DNA from: Phytopseudomonas argentinensis
GTDB lineage: Bacteria > Pseudomonadota > Gammaproteobacteria > Pseudomonadales > Pseudomonadaceae
Direction: 5' to 3'
DNA: 64,000 nucleotides
NCBI RefSeq assembly: GCF_900113905.1
Contig: NZ_FORC01000001.1
Location: forward strand, 1,734,060 to 1,798,059
Positions 21,073-30,770 of the stretch are shown here, piece after piece (positions within the stretch are counted from its first letter, which is position 1; every line of letters begins with the position of its first letter). The position numbers and the translations under genes were made by a program. The notes beneath the pieces are model-generated. The model was given only the letters and a program-made list of their open reading frames with translations, searched no databases and had not been told where the DNA came from.

Positions 21073-22559
21073 GCGGCTCGCTCCTCTAACAAATGGCGGA
21101 TAGCGTCGCACAGATCGCCCGCCGCCAGACCATTTCCTTTATGTGCCAATGACTCACCCGCGCAGGCATGCACCCATACGCCCAGGCAGGCCGCCTGCCA
21201 CGCACTGCAGCCCTGGGCGATCAAGGCGCCGATCAAGCCGGCCAGTACATCTCCCAGGCCGGCGCCGGCCATCACCGGGTCACCGCGATCACACACCAGC
21301 AAGCGGCCAACAGGGTCAGCAACCAGGGTGCCGGCACCTTTGAGTACGCAGACCACCTCATAACGCCGGGCCAGCGCCCTGGCCGCGGCCGGTCGGTCCG
21401 CCTGCAGCGCCGCTATCGAGATGCCCAGCAAGCGTGCTGCCTCACCGGGATGCGGGGTAATGACGCTGCCGGGGGCGATACGCACCGCGCCCGCCGCCAA
21501 CAGGTTGAGTGCATCGGCGTCCCATACCTGGGCGCCGCCGGAAGCCGCTGCCGCCGACAACAGGCTGCGCCCCCAGGCAGCCTGGCCAAGGCCGGGCCCG
21601 ACGACCCACACCGTGACCTTGTCGGCCAGCGCGTGCAGCTGATTGGCCGAGGCGACCGCCAGGCTCATTACCTCGGGCAGCCGGGCCTGCGCGGCGCCGA
21701 CATGTTCCGCGCGGGTCGCCAGCGACACCATACCGGCGCCACCGCGCAGCGCACTCTGCGCCGACAGCAAGGCCGCGCCACCGGTACCCTGGTCGCCGCC
21801 GACCACCAGCAGATGGCCAAGCTGGCCCTTGTGGGTGGTTGGCTGGCGGGCTGGCACCAGCGGCAGAAGATCACCCGCCAGGCGCCATGCGGCGGCTTGC
21901 TGATGCGAGACGATCTGCGGGTCGGCCTGCAATGAATCGAACACCAGGCGGCCAACATGATCGAGCGCCGAGCCGAGGTACAGGCCGAGTTTCAAGCCGA
22001 TCAGGGTGACGGTGAGCTGCGCCTTAACCGCAGCACCCAGTACCTGGCCGGTATCGGCGCAAATTCCCGAGGGAATATCCACCGCCAGCACCGGGCAGCC
22101 ACTGCGATTGATCCACTCGATGGCCGCTGCATGGGGCTCGCGCACCTCGCCAGCCAGACCGGTACCGAGCAGCGCATCGACCAGCACACCCTGGGGCTGA
22201 GCGTCAGCCTGCCAGGCCCGCACCTCGACACCGGCCGCGCGCGCCTCGTCGCAGGCCCGGGCGGCGTCGCCCTGCAAGCGCTGCGGCTCGCCCACGGCCA
22301 GCACCCGGGCCTGCCAGCCGGCGCGCTGCGCCAATGCGGCTATCAGGTAACCATCACCGGCGTTGTTGCCGTGCCCGGCCAGTACGGTCAGCGCACCGGC
22401 GTCCGGCCATTCACGGCGCAGCGCGCGCCAGATGGCGTGGGCAGCACGGCGCATCAGCTCGAAACCGGGCGTGCCGACAGCGATCAGCGCTGCATCCAGC
22501 GCCCGCACCTGGGTGGCGCTGTATAGCGCAAGAGGAAGATCGTCTGATGAATGCCGCAT
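21060..22559 (-). CDS. nnr: Bifunctional NAD(P)H-hydrate epimerase / ADP-dependent dehydratase
   Basis: Repairs hydrated NADH and NADPH: the N-terminal YjeF_N domain epimerises NAD(P)HX and the C-terminal ribokinase-like domain dehydrates the S form using ADP. The product is 499 residues, the normal fused length. Seen: [16 protein letters not shown] (about 60-75) and [13 protein letters not shown] in the epimerase half; [41 protein letters not shown] and [19 protein letters not shown] in the dehydratase half. It is the promoter-proximal gene of the tsaE-amiB-mutL block and is divergent from queG. Confidence 0.96.
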   Translation of the reverse strand: MRHSSDDLPLALYSATQVRALDAALIAVGTPGFELMRRAAHAIWRALRREWPDAGALTVLAGHGNNAGDGYLIAALAQRAGWQARVLAVGEPQRLQGDAARACDEARAAGVEVRAWQADAQPQGVLVDALLGTGLAGEVREPHAAAIEWINRSGCPVLAVDIPSGICADTGQVLGAAVKAQLTVTLIGLKLGLYLGSALDHVGRLVFDSLQADPQIVSHQQAAAWRLAGDLLPLVPARQPTTHKGQLGHLLVVGGDQGTGGAALLSAQSALRGGAGMVSLATRAEHVGAAQARLPEVMSLAVASANQLHALADKVTVWVVGPGLGQAAWGRSLLSAAAASGGAQVWDADALNLLAAGAVRIAPGSVITPHPGEAARLLGISIAALQADRPAAARALARRYEVVCVLKGAGTLVADPVGRLLVCDRGDPVMAGAGLGDVLAGLIGALIAQGCSAWQAACLGVWVHACAGESLAHKGNGLAAGDLCDAIRHLLEERAACRK

Positions 22560-22617
22560 GCCTGAGCTCCGATGTCTGGCAGAATTATACGCCGCCTACT
22601 GCAGATTCCCGCCGAGC

Positions 22618-23688
22618 ATGACCGACGCCACCCTAGACCTCGCCAGCCTCGCCCAGTCCATCAAGGACTGGGGCCGTGAGTTGGGCTTCCAGCAGGTGGG
22701 CATCAGTGGCCTGGAACTGGGCGAGCACGAAGCGCACCTGCAGCGCTGGCTGGATGCCGGCTATCAGGGCGAGATGGACTATATGGCCGCGCATGGCCGC
22801 AAACGTTCACATCCCGACGAGCTGGTGCCCGGCACCCTGCGCGTGGTGTCGCTGCGCATGGATTACCTGCCCGGCGAAACGCAGATGGCCCGGCGCCTGC
22901 AGGAACCGGAAAAAGCCTATGTGTCGCGTTATGCCCTGGGCCGCGACTATCACAAGCTGATCCGCAAACGCCTGCAACAACTGGCCGAGCGTATCCAGCA
23001 GGCCATCGGCCCATTCGGCTATCGCGCCTTCGTCGACAGCGCGCCGGTGCTGGAGAAGGCCATTGCCGAGCAGTCCGGCCTCGGCTGGATCGGCAAGAAC
23101 ACCCTGGTGCTCAACCGCAAGGCAGGCAGTTATTTCTTTCTCGGCGAACTGTTCGTCGACATCCCGTTGCCCGAGGATGCACCCCACGCCAGCGAACATT
23201 GCGGGCGCTGCAGTGCCTGCCTGGACATCTGCCCGACCACCGCCTTCGTCGGTCCCTATGTACTGGATGCGCGGCGCTGCATTTCCTACCTGACCATCGA
23301 GCTCAAGGGGCCGATCCCGGAAGAGCTGCGCGCACCGATCGGCAACCGCGTGTTCGGCTGCGATGACTGCCAGATGGTCTGCCCCTGGAACCGCTTCGCC
23401 AAGGCCACCGAGCAAAGCGACTTCCAGCCCCGCCACGGCCTCGACAACGCCGAGCTGGCCGAGCTGTTTCGCTGGAGCGAGGAGGATTTTCTCAGCCGCA
23501 CCGAAGGCTCGCCGCTGCGCCGTGCCGGATACGAGCGCTGGCTGCGCAACCTAGCCGTCGGCCTGGGCAACGCGCCGTCGAGCATCCCCGTGCTGGAAGC
23601 GCTGCAGGCCCGCCGCGAGTACCCATCGGCGCTGGTGCGCGAGCACGTGGAGTGGGCGCTGGCTCAGCACGCCCAGCGCCAGGGTTAA
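22618..23688 (+). CDS. queG: Epoxyqueuosine reductase QueG
   Basis: Cobalamin-dependent iron-sulfur enzyme that reduces epoxyqueuosine to queuosine in tRNA. The start chosen is MTDATLDLASLAQ at 22618; an open frame continues upstream but runs antisense through nnr. The product is 356 residues. Two ferredoxin-type 4Fe-4S clusters are visible: CGRCSACLDICPTTAF and CDDCQMVCPWN. The substrate-binding segment VDSAPVLEKAIAEQSGLGWIGKNT, with its likely catalytic Asp, is intact. Confidence 0.96.
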   Translation: MTDATLDLASLAQSIKDWGRELGFQQVGISGLELGEHEAHLQRWLDAGYQGEMDYMAAHGRKRSHPDELVPGTLRVVSLRMDYLPGETQMARRLQEPEKAYVSRYALGRDYHKLIRKRLQQLAERIQQAIGPFGYRAFVDSAPVLEKAIAEQSGLGWIGKNTLVLNRKAGSYFFLGELFVDIPLPEDAPHASEHCGRCSACLDICPTTAFVGPYVLDARRCISYLTIELKGPIPEELRAPIGNRVFGCDDCQMVCPWNRFAKATEQSDFQPRHGLDNAELAELFRWSEEDFLSRTEGSPLRRAGYERWLRNLAVGLGNAPSSIPVLEALQARREYPSALVREHVEWALAQHAQRQG

Positions 23689-23780
23689 CTCGACCCCGCC
23701 GCCCGGGTTGAGCGCAGCGATAGCTGGCCATCCACCACCAACTCCCGGGTCGAGCCCCTGGCTAGCCAGGCCAAGCCGCT

Positions 23781-24323
23781 TCAGACCTTGAGCAGGTGCT
23801 GACGGTAATACTTGAGCTCGGTGATCGACTCGCGGATATCGTCCAGCGCCTGGTGGGTACCGGTTTTCACGAAGCCTTCCTTGACTCCCGGCGCCCAACG
23901 CTCGGCAAGAATCTTCAGGGTCGAGACGTCCAGATAGCGGTAATGGAAGTAGGCTTCCAGCGCCGGCATGTATTTATAGAGGAAACGGCGATCCTGGCCG
24001 ATGCTGTTGCCGCAGATCGGCGACTTGCCCTTCGGCACCCACTTTTCCAGGAAGGCGATGGTCTGCGCCTCGGCTTCGGCCTGGCTGATCCGGCTGTCGC
24101 GTACGCGCTGGGTAAGCCCGCTCTCGCCATGGGTGCGCGTATTCCACTCATCCATTGCCGCCAGGCGCTCGTCGCTCTGGTGCACGGCGATCACCGGGCC
24201 TTCGGCCAGCACATTGAGCTCGGTATCGGTGACGATGGTCGCCATTTCGATGATGACGTCCGTTTCAGGATCGAGCCCGGTCATTTCCAGGTCGATCCAG
24301 ATCAGATTCTGTGGGTTCTGCAT
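23781..24323 (-). CDS. orn: Oligoribonuclease
   Basis: DEDDh 3'-5' exonuclease that finishes RNA decay by cutting 2-mers; in Pseudomonas it degrades pGpG and so clears the last c-di-GMP breakdown product. The start chosen is [16 protein letters not shown] at 24323, with GAGGAG upstream; it gives 180 residues. Seen: Exo [14 protein letters not shown], Exo II around [10 protein letters not shown], and Exo [14 protein letters not shown] with the catalytic His. It converges with queG. The c-di-GMP link is relevant because FimX, a PilZ protein and a diguanylate cyclase also lie in this window. Confidence 0.97.
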   Translation of the reverse strand: MQNPQNLIWIDLEMTGLDPETDVIIEMATIVTDTELNVLAEGPVIAVHQSDERLAAMDEWNTRTHGESGLTQRVRDSRISQAEAEAQTIAFLEKWVPKGKSPICGNSIGQDRRFLYKYMPALEAYFHYRYLDVSTLKILAERWAPGVKEGFVKTGTHQALDDIRESITELKYYRQHLLKV

Positions 24324-24351
24324 GCTGCGCTCCTCTAATAGGACTGACATT

Positions 24352-25143
24352 CTAGCCAATCTCCCAGAGCAGCAGGCGTGAATCACGCCAGTCCTTCAGC
24401 TCTACCACGCGCTGCGGCGGCACGCCGGGAATCTCGAAGGTATTGCTGATCAGCCAGGCACCGGCCGGCAGCTCGGCACGGGCCTTGTCCCAGAGCGCCA
24501 GCATGGGCGCCGGCGACAGAAAGCAGTAGGCCACGTCCATTGCGCTCAGGTCAGTGCGCCACAGGTTCTGGTAACGAACCCGGCAATTGCGCTGAGCGAT
24601 GCAGCGTAGCCAGGCAATTGCAAAGGACAGCGGCGCGGTCTCCACCCCGGTGAACTGCGCCCTTGGAAAACGCCGCGCCAGCCACAGCAAGCTGCCTGCC
24701 GGGCCGCATCCTAGGTCGACGAAGCTGAAGTGCTCGCCACGGGCCTCGAGCAGACGTGCCAGCTCATTTCGTGTACCGGCGCCGGTCAGGTACAGCGGCA
24801 CGCGCTCGCCGAAACTGTTCCAGTTGAGCAGCAACAACAGCACAAACCCGAGCAGGAACAACCAGGACGGCAAGGGCGCGCCACTGGCCAGCAGCAGCCC
24901 CGGCACGAACAGCAGGTTCAGCCACCACCACCAACGCGACAGGCCCAGCCAGCGCGCCAGGCAGGCGCACAGCAAACCATGCAAAAGGCCGGCAGCCAGC
25001 GGGCTGGGTCGCCAGGCCGACAGATGGGCCGCCGCCACGATCGCCAAGCCCATGCTGAGGGTAACCACAAGCTGGATAAGCAAGGCCAATAGGGCGGGGT
25101 AGCGCTCGCCCAGGCGGTGCAACGTGCGTTGAAAAGCTGCCAT
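24352..25143 (-). CDS. Membrane-anchored class I SAM-dependent methyltransferase
   Basis: Protein of 263 residues with two parts. The N-terminal half has four hydrophobic segments (about 19-40, 47-65, 73-88 and 92-108; [20 protein letters not shown] and a [16 protein letters not shown] stretch). The C-terminal half (about 135-263) is a Rossmann-fold methyltransferase with the SAM loop [20 protein letters not shown] and an acidic residue at the end of the next strand (FTGVETAP). Substrate unknown; the membrane anchor suggests a lipid or envelope target, which is inference. It lies 28 nt upstream of orn in the same direction and is divergent from rsgA. I do not recall it between orn and rsgA in P. 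aeruginosa. Confidence 0.85.
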   Translation of the reverse strand: MAAFQRTLHRLGERYPALLALLIQLVVTLSMGLAIVAAAHLSAWRPSPLAAGLLHGLLCACLARWLGLSRWWWWLNLLFVPGLLLASGAPLPSWLFLLGFVLLLLLNWNSFGERVPLYLTGAGTRNELARLLEARGEHFSFVDLGCGPAGSLLWLARRFPRAQFTGVETAPLSFAIAWLRCIAQRNCRVRYQNLWRTDLSAMDVAYCFLSPAPMLALWDKARAELPAGAWLISNTFEIPGVPPQRVVELKDWRDSRLLLWEIG

Positions 25144-25260
25144 GCCGACAGGGCTCGTTGAAAATGGTTAGCCAGTCTAGCCTTGGCACCGACAAATTGC
25201 CGCCCTATCAGGCGTGCTAGAATTGCTGCCATTTCAAGCGCAGCACAACTCGGAAGCCCC

Positions 25261-26292
25261 ATGGCCAAACGCCAACTCAACCGCCGGCAGAACTGGCGCA
25301 TCGAAAAGATCCAGGGTGAACGCGCCGCGCGTGCCGCCAAGCGCGAATCACGCGTCGTGGAGACCCTGGAAGGCGGCGACCTGGGCCCGGAGCAGACCGG
25401 CCTGGTAATCGCCCACTTCGGCGTGCAGGTAGAAGTCGAAGCCACCGACGGCGAGCTGTGCGGCCAGGTATTCCGCTGCCACCTGCGCGCCAACCTGCCG
25501 ACGCTGGTAACCGGCGACCGCGTGGTATGGCGCCCCGGTAACCAGGGCATCGGCGTGATCGTCGCCCAGTTGCCGCGCGATACCGAGCTATGCCGCCCGG
25601 ACACCCGCGGCCAGTTGAAACCGGTGGCGGCCAACGTCGACCTGATCGTCATCGTCTTCGCGCCGCTGCCCGAACCCCACGCCAACCTGATCGACCGCTA
25701 CCTGGTCGCCGCCGAGCACGCCGGCATTCGGCCGCTGCTGCTGCTCAACAAGGCTGACCTGATCGATGCGCAGAACGAAACGGCCCTTAACGCGTTGCTT
25801 GGCGTCTATCGCCAGCTGGGTTATCCACTGTTGGAAGTCTCAGCGCTGGAAGGCGATGGCATGGAGCAGCTGAAGAAGCAGCTCGACGGCAACATCAGCG
25901 TATTCGTCGGCCAGTCAGGGGTCGGCAAGTCGTCACTGGTCAACAGCCTGCTGCCGGGCGTCGACACCCGCGTTGGCGCGCTGTCGGAACTGACCGGCAA
26001 GGGCACGCATACCACCACTACCGCGCGACTGTTCCATTTCCCCGGCGGCGGCCAGCTGATCGACTCACCGGGCATCCGCGAATTCGGCCTTGGTCACGTC
26101 AGCCGTGACGATGTGGAAGCAGGCTTTATCGAATTCGCCGACCTGCTGGGTCATTGCCGCTTCCGCGACTGCAAGCATGACCGCGAGCCCGGCTGTGCCT
26201 TGCTCAAGGCCCTGGAAGAAGGCCGTATCCAACCGCAGCGGATGAACAGCTACCGGCATATCCTGGCCAGCCTGCCGGAACCGGAATACTGA
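25261..26292 (+). CDS. rsgA: Small ribosomal subunit biogenesis GTPase RsgA
   Basis: Circularly permuted GTPase that checks late maturation of the 30S subunit and releases RbfA. The start chosen is [15 protein letters not shown] at 25261; it gives 343 residues. Seen: an OB-fold region (about 60-115), G4 NKADL before G1 [12 protein letters not shown], then G3 DSPGIREF (the permuted order), and a C-terminal zinc site [16 protein letters not shown]. It is divergent from the methyltransferase gene and convergent with motAB. Confidence 0.97.
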   Translation: MAKRQLNRRQNWRIEKIQGERAARAAKRESRVVETLEGGDLGPEQTGLVIAHFGVQVEVEATDGELCGQVFRCHLRANLPTLVTGDRVVWRPGNQGIGVIVAQLPRDTELCRPDTRGQLKPVAANVDLIVIVFAPLPEPHANLIDRYLVAAEHAGIRPLLLLNKADLIDAQNETALNALLGVYRQLGYPLLEVSALEGDGMEQLKKQLDGNISVFVGQSGVGKSSLVNSLLPGVDTRVGALSELTGKGTHTTTTARLFHFPGGGQLIDSPGIREFGLGHVSRDDVEAGFIEFADLLGHCRFRDCKHDREPGCALLKALEEGRIQPQRMNSYRHILASLPEPEY

Positions 26293-26323
26293 GCAATGCG
26301 GCACATCCGGGCATGACAGCCGA

Positions 26324-27337
26324 TCACTCGGTCGGCTTGTCCACCTTCAGCGTGCCGTCCTCGAAGATGTTCAGCTTCTCGCGTAGCTGATCATTGGATA
26401 GCGGCTCGCCGGCTGGCGCTGCGCCTGCGCCTGCGGGCGGCGCGGGATCGGGCGCCAGCGCACCACCGCTCTGCTCGCCCTCGATATCGCGCTGCGCCTT
26501 CTTGTTCAGCACCACGATATCAATACGCCGGTTCACTGGGTTGAGCGGATCGTCGCGATCGAACAGCGCCGATGAGGCATAACCGACCACCCGCGCCACC
26601 TGGGCATCGTCGTAGCCGGCGGCGATCAGCACGCGGCGCGCCGCGTTGGCGCGATTGGCCGACAACTCCCAGTTGCCGAAGCCGCCCGCACCGGCGAACG
26701 GCTTGGCATCGGTATGCCCGCTGATGCTGATCTTGTTCGGCACCGCCTTGATGGTGTCGGTCAGGGCAAACAGGATGTCTTCGAAATATGGCTGCAACTG
26801 CGCGCTGCCAAGGGCGAACATCGGCCGGTTCTCGGCATCGACGATCTGGATGCGCAGGCCGTCCTGAGTGATCTCGAAAAGGATCTGATCCTTGAAGTGC
26901 TGCAACTGCGGGTCCAGCTCGACCTTGTTCTGCAGCTCCTGCAGCAGCAACTCCAGGCGCTCGCGCTCGACCTCTTCGGCCTTGGCCTCGGCCTGTTCGG
27001 CATCCAGTTCGGCGGGGTCCTTGGGATCGCTATCGGCCTCTTCCCCCGGCGCTTCCTGAGGCTGGTCGTTGAGGGTGCGATCCGGTGACGGCGTCGGCGA
27101 GCCGCCAAGATCGATCACGTAAGGGCTGGCACTCTCGGAAAAGCCGATGGGATCCTTGAAGTAACCGGAGATCAGCTTCTTCTGCTCGGGAGTGGCCGAG
27201 GACATCAGCCACATCACCATAAAGAAGGCCATCATCGCCGTGGCGAAGTCGGCGAAGGCGATCTTCCAGGCGCCACCGTGGTGGCCACCGGCAACCTTCT
27301 TGACCCGTTTGACGATAATCGGCTGGTTATTTTCCAT
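26324..27337 (-). CDS. motB: Flagellar motor stator protein MotB
   Basis: Peptidoglycan-anchoring half of the proton-driven flagellar stator. The product is 337 residues. A basic N-terminus (VKRVKKVAGG) leads into one membrane helix with the proton-channel aspartate in FADFATAMMAFFMVMW (about 29-44). A long charged linker (about 85-140, Glu/Asp/Ala-rich) precedes the C-terminal OmpA-like peptidoglycan-binding domain with ISGHTDAKPF, NWELSANRANAARRVL and RRIDIVVL. The tail is Pro/Ala/Gly-rich. It follows motA by 5 nt. Confidence 0.96.
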   Translation of the reverse strand: MENNQPIIVKRVKKVAGGHHGGAWKIAFADFATAMMAFFMVMWLMSSATPEQKKLISGYFKDPIGFSESASPYVIDLGGSPTPSPDRTLNDQPQEAPGEEADSDPKDPAELDAEQAEAKAEEVERERLELLLQELQNKVELDPQLQHFKDQILFEITQDGLRIQIVDAENRPMFALGSAQLQPYFEDILFALTDTIKAVPNKISISGHTDAKPFAGAGGFGNWELSANRANAARRVLIAAGYDDAQVARVVGYASSALFDRDDPLNPVNRRIDIVVLNKKAQRDIEGEQSGGALAPDPAPPAGAGAAPAGEPLSNDQLREKLNIFEDGTLKVDKPTE

Positions 27338-27342
27338 GGTGC

Positions 27343-28194
27343 TTAGCTTCCGCGCATCGCCTGCTCAAGCTCGCTGAAGCTCGGGCGGTGCGCCGGGTAC
27401 AGGGTCTTGCGCGAGAACTCCACGGCCAGCGTTGGTGGCATGCCGGAGGCGGAGGCGACCAGACCTGCCTTGATGGCCTCGTAGACGTTCAGTTCTTCCT
27501 TGGCATCGTGCTCGAGCGCCGAGGACAGGGGGCCGAAGAAACCATAGGAGGCGAGAATGCCGAGGAAGGTACCCACCAGCGCGGTACCGACCTTCTCGCC
27601 GATCTGCGCGTTATCCGCCTCGGCGAGGATCGACATGGTGATCACGATACCCAGTACCGCGGCGACGATACCCATCGCCGGCATGCCGTCGGCGATCTTC
27701 GCAACAGCGTGGGCCGGATGCTCGAGTTCCTCCTTGAGGCCCACCAGTTCCATGTCGAACAGGCCTTCGAGCTCGTGGGGCGCCATGTTGCCCGAGGACA
27801 TGATGCGCAGGTAATCGCAGATGAACGCGACCATCCGTTCGTCGCCCAGCACCGCCGGGTACTTGCTAAAGATCGGGCTCGCCGCCGGGTCTTCCAGGTC
27901 GGCCTCGATGGCCATCATGCCCTCGCGGCGCGCCTTGTTGAGAATCTCATAGAGCAGGCGCAGCACTTCCAGGTAGTAATCGTGGGTGAAGCGCGACTTG
28001 AACATCTTCAGGGATTTCTTGAAGACGGTCATGAACATGCTGCCTGGGTTGGCCTGCAGGAACGCACCCAACGCCGCACCGCCGATGATCAGCACTTCGA
28101 AAGGGTGCACCAGGGCCATGAGATGACCGCCCGATGCCACGAAACCGCCGAAGACGCAGGCGAATACAACGATGATGCCGATGATTTTGGCCAT
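27343..28194 (-). CDS. motA: Flagellar motor stator protein MotA
   Basis: Ion-conducting half of the stator, driving FliG by conformational change. The product is 283 residues with four membrane helices (about 2-22, 33-50, 170-192 and 203-224). The long cytoplasmic loop between TM2 and TM3 contains the charged segment FKSRFTHDYYLEVLRLLYEIL that contacts FliG. The conserved PAMGIVAAVLGIVITM with the channel proline lies in TM3. Pseudomonas commonly has a second stator, MotCD; the position beside rsgA identifies this pair as MotAB. A FliA-type promoter lies just upstream. Confidence 0.97.
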   Translation of the reverse strand: MAKIIGIIVVFACVFGGFVASGGHLMALVHPFEVLIIGGAALGAFLQANPGSMFMTVFKKSLKMFKSRFTHDYYLEVLRLLYEILNKARREGMMAIEADLEDPAASPIFSKYPAVLGDERMVAFICDYLRIMSSGNMAPHELEGLFDMELVGLKEELEHPAHAVAKIADGMPAMGIVAAVLGIVITMSILAEADNAQIGEKVGTALVGTFLGILASYGFFGPLSSALEHDAKEELNVYEAIKAGLVASASGMPPTLAVEFSRKTLYPAHRPSFSELEQAMRGS

Positions 28195-28248
28195 AGAAGG
28201 AAACTTGAGCAGGTGAAAAGGAAGGGCGACGCGCGAATCCCCTTCTAC

Positions 28249-28275
28249 TTATCGGAAGAGATGCGCCAGACTATA
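28249..28275 (-). promoter_or_regulatory. FliA (sigma28) promoter of motAB
   Basis: On the leftward strand TATAGTCT (28275-28268) and TCCGATAA (28256-28249) are separated by exactly 11 nt, compared with the known FliA consensus TAAAGTTT-N11-GCCGATAA. Six of eight and seven of eight positions match. It lies about 55 nt upstream of the motA start, which fits late-class flagellar control. Confidence 0.72.
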
Positions 28276-28314
28276 GTCAGTTAAGTCGAAAAAAAGCCAT
28301 TTTGGCATAGGCCC

Positions 28315-29826
28315 ATGCCCGCAAGCACGCCCTTACCGCGCACCCTCGATGCCTGGCTCAAGCAGCTGGACGGTCAGGTATTGCCAATCGCGGCCGATCA
28401 TCACCAGCAGGTCCGCCGCGCGCTGGGCGACAGCCGCCGTTCGTTGCGCGACATCGCCGACCTGATGCAGGACAGCCCGGCACTGGTGCTCAGCGTGCTG
28501 CGCGAGGCCAACAGCAAGGGCAGTGCCCTGGGTGAAGCGGCGGAAAGCCTGGAAACCGCACTCACCCGCCTGGGCCTCAAGCGCGCCGAAGAGCTGCTGG
28601 CGCGCCTGCCCGCCCGGGCACTGGCCGACATTCCCCTGCCGCTTCGACAGATCCAGCTGATCAGCCAGCACGCCGCCTATCAGGCCAATGGCCTGTTCGC
28701 CGCGCGCCTGGCCCGGCTGTGGCAGGAAATCCACTGGGGCAGCCTGCTGTTCCTGTCGCCGGTCTGGGTATTGCTGGCCGCCCATCCTCACCTGTTCGAC
28801 GCCTGGGAACAGCGCGTACTGATAAAGGGCGAGCCCCCGGTGCGGGTCGAGCGCGACCTGCTGGGCGTGTCACTGTTTGAGTTGTGCCTGGCGCTGGCCG
28901 AGCGCTGGCGGCTGCCGGCCTGGATCACCCAGGGCTATCGCCTGCTGATCGACGATCGTCGACTGCTGGGCAAGGCGCTGTATCTGGCGCGTCGGCACGA
29001 CGAACCGCTGCGCCAGCAGCAGGAGCTGGATGCCGACCCGGCCCTGCAGCGTTGGCTCACCCAGCCCGCCAATAGCATCCTGCTGGCCAACGTGATTGCC
29101 GTATCGGCCCATAACGCCTGGAGCGGCATCCACACCCGGCGCTGGCACGGCCTTACCAGCCTGTACCTGCAACTGCCGCCGGCCGAGCTGCAACAGCAGA
29201 TTCACCAGAACGCGGCGCACAGCGCACGGCAAGTGGATACCAGCGGCCTCTGGCACCCTGCCGAAGCCCTGCTGTGGCCGTGGAGTGCCCGGCACTTCCA
29301 AACGCCGAAACCGGTGGCGGCAGCGCCGGTGAGTGACTGGCGACAGTTGTGTACTCAGTTGCTCGCCCAGCCCTCGGCATTCAGCAATGTTCAGCAGCTC
29401 ACCATGTGCGCCAGGCAGGCCGTACAGGCAGCCGGCCTGCCCCGCCTGGTCATGCTGCTCGCCGATCGCACCCACAGCCGCCTGCAGGTGCAGCAACATG
29501 CCGGCGTGGCAGCCAGCGCCAGCGGCCTGACCCTCGACCCAGCGCAAAGCCAGGTCCTGCGCCGCCTGCTGCAGAAGCCTGCGCAGTTACGCCTGACCCC
29601 GGCCAATGTGGCGCAGTTCTCCGCACTGCTGCCCGGCGACCTGAAAGCGCTGCTGCCCAGCGAACACCTGCTGCTTCGTTCCCTGGCCAGCAACGAACGG
29701 GTAGTGATGCTGCTGTTCGCCGATCAGGGCGGCCAGCCGATCAGCGACACCACGGTGCAGGCCTTTACCAAGACCACCCAGTGCATCGAGCGCGCGCTGG
29801 ACACCTTCAGCAAACGTAAGCGTTGA
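28315..29826 (+). CDS. HDOD domain-containing protein
   Basis: Cytoplasmic protein of 503 residues. Residues about 15-290 fit an HDOD domain: an early MQDSPALVLSVLREANSKG (the helix seen in HDOD proteins as LVxxVLRxANSA), and the later LLFLSPVWVLLAAHPHLFDAWEQ region. The classic HD metal-binding pairs are not evident, as is normal for HDOD. The C-terminal third (about 340-500) is predicted mixed alpha/beta and may be a GAF-like sensor, which is inference. HDOD proteins generally act in signalling. It is divergent from motA, sharing a 120-nt intergenic region. Confidence 0.8.
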   Translation: MPASTPLPRTLDAWLKQLDGQVLPIAADHHQQVRRALGDSRRSLRDIADLMQDSPALVLSVLREANSKGSALGEAAESLETALTRLGLKRAEELLARLPARALADIPLPLRQIQLISQHAAYQANGLFAARLARLWQEIHWGSLLFLSPVWVLLAAHPHLFDAWEQRVLIKGEPPVRVERDLLGVSLFELCLALAERWRLPAWITQGYRLLIDDRRLLGKALYLARRHDEPLRQQQELDADPALQRWLTQPANSILLANVIAVSAHNAWSGIHTRRWHGLTSLYLQLPPAELQQQIHQNAAHSARQVDTSGLWHPAEALLWPWSARHFQTPKPVAAAPVSDWRQLCTQLLAQPSAFSNVQQLTMCARQAVQAAGLPRLVMLLADRTHSRLQVQQHAGVAASASGLTLDPAQSQVLRRLLQKPAQLRLTPANVAQFSALLPGDLKALLPSEHLLLRSLASNERVVMLLFADQGGQPISDTTVQAFTKTTQCIERALDTFSKRKR

Positions 29827-29891
29827 GCGCCGCCGCTTTCCAGCATTCTTCTGCGCTACAATCGCCCTCTTAACTTGCCAACGAGGTCTGC

Positions 29892-30707
29892 ATGACAGCC
29901 TTCGACGAACTGCCGCTGGTCATCGAGCCGGCGGACCTTGCCGCACGACTGCAAGCGCCCGAGCTGATCCTGGTCGATCTGAGCAAACACCAGCGTTATC
30001 TGGACGGCCACATTCCCGGCGCCCGCTTCGTCGACGGCAAACGCACCCAGGCCGGCAAGCCGCCGGCGCCTGGTCTGCTGCCCGACCAGGCGCAACTCGA
30101 GGGGCTGTTCAGCGAGCTGGGCCACCATCCGCAAGCGACCTACGTGGTGTACGACGACGAGGGCGGTGGCTGGGCTGGCCGGTTCATCTGGCTGCTGGAC
30201 GTGATCGGCCACTCGCGCTACCACTTTCTCAATGGCGGCCTGACGGCCTGGGAAGCCGAAGACCGGGCGCTGAGCCAGGACACGCCGGCGCCACAGCCCA
30301 CAGCGGTGTCGCTGTCGCTCAGCGATGAGCCGACGGCCACCGCCAGCTACCTTCAATCGCGCCTGGGCGCCGTGGACCTGGCTATCTGGGATGCACGCTC
30401 GGCCGAGGAGTACCGTGGCGAAAAGGTGCAGGCCGCACGGGGTGGGCACATCCCCGGTGCGATCAACTTCGAGTGGACCGCGGGCATGGACCCCGCCCGC
30501 GGCCTGCGCATCCGCGAAGATATCGCCGAGCTGCTGAACCAGCGCGGGCTGAGCGCCGACAAGGAAATCATCACCCACTGCCAGAGCCATCGCCGCTCCG
30601 GCTTCACCTACCTGGTCGCCAAGGCCCTGGGCTACCCGCGGGTCAAGGCCTATGCCGGCTCCTGGGGCGAATGGGGCAACCTGCCCGACACACCTGTCGA
30701 ACGTTGA
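29892..30707 (+). CDS. Two-domain rhodanese-type sulfurtransferase
   Basis: Thiosulfate or 3-mercaptopyruvate sulfurtransferase of 271 residues. Both rhodanese domains are seen: the N-terminal, inactive one (about 5-130, DGHIPGARFVDGKRTQ, VVYDDEGGGWAGRFIWLL) and the catalytic C-terminal one (about 145-268, WDARSAEEYRGEK, GHIPGAINFEW). The catalytic Cys is about residue 230 in ITHCQSHRRSG. The loop after the Cys (QSHRRS) differs from both the classic rhodanese CRKGVT and the MST CGSGVT loops, so substrate preference is uncertain. An ATG with a GAGG-type site upstream starts it. Psd follows 63 nt later. Confidence 0.9.
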   Translation: MTAFDELPLVIEPADLAARLQAPELILVDLSKHQRYLDGHIPGARFVDGKRTQAGKPPAPGLLPDQAQLEGLFSELGHHPQATYVVYDDEGGGWAGRFIWLLDVIGHSRYHFLNGGLTAWEAEDRALSQDTPAPQPTAVSLSLSDEPTATASYLQSRLGAVDLAIWDARSAEEYRGEKVQAARGGHIPGAINFEWTAGMDPARGLRIREDIAELLNQRGLSADKEIITHCQSHRRSGFTYLVAKALGYPRVKAYAGSWGEWGNLPDTPVER

Positions 30708-30770
30708 GCTCGACCTGACTGTCCATCTTCATATGCCCGGCATGCACGTCCGGGCAGCCAAGGAATAGCG

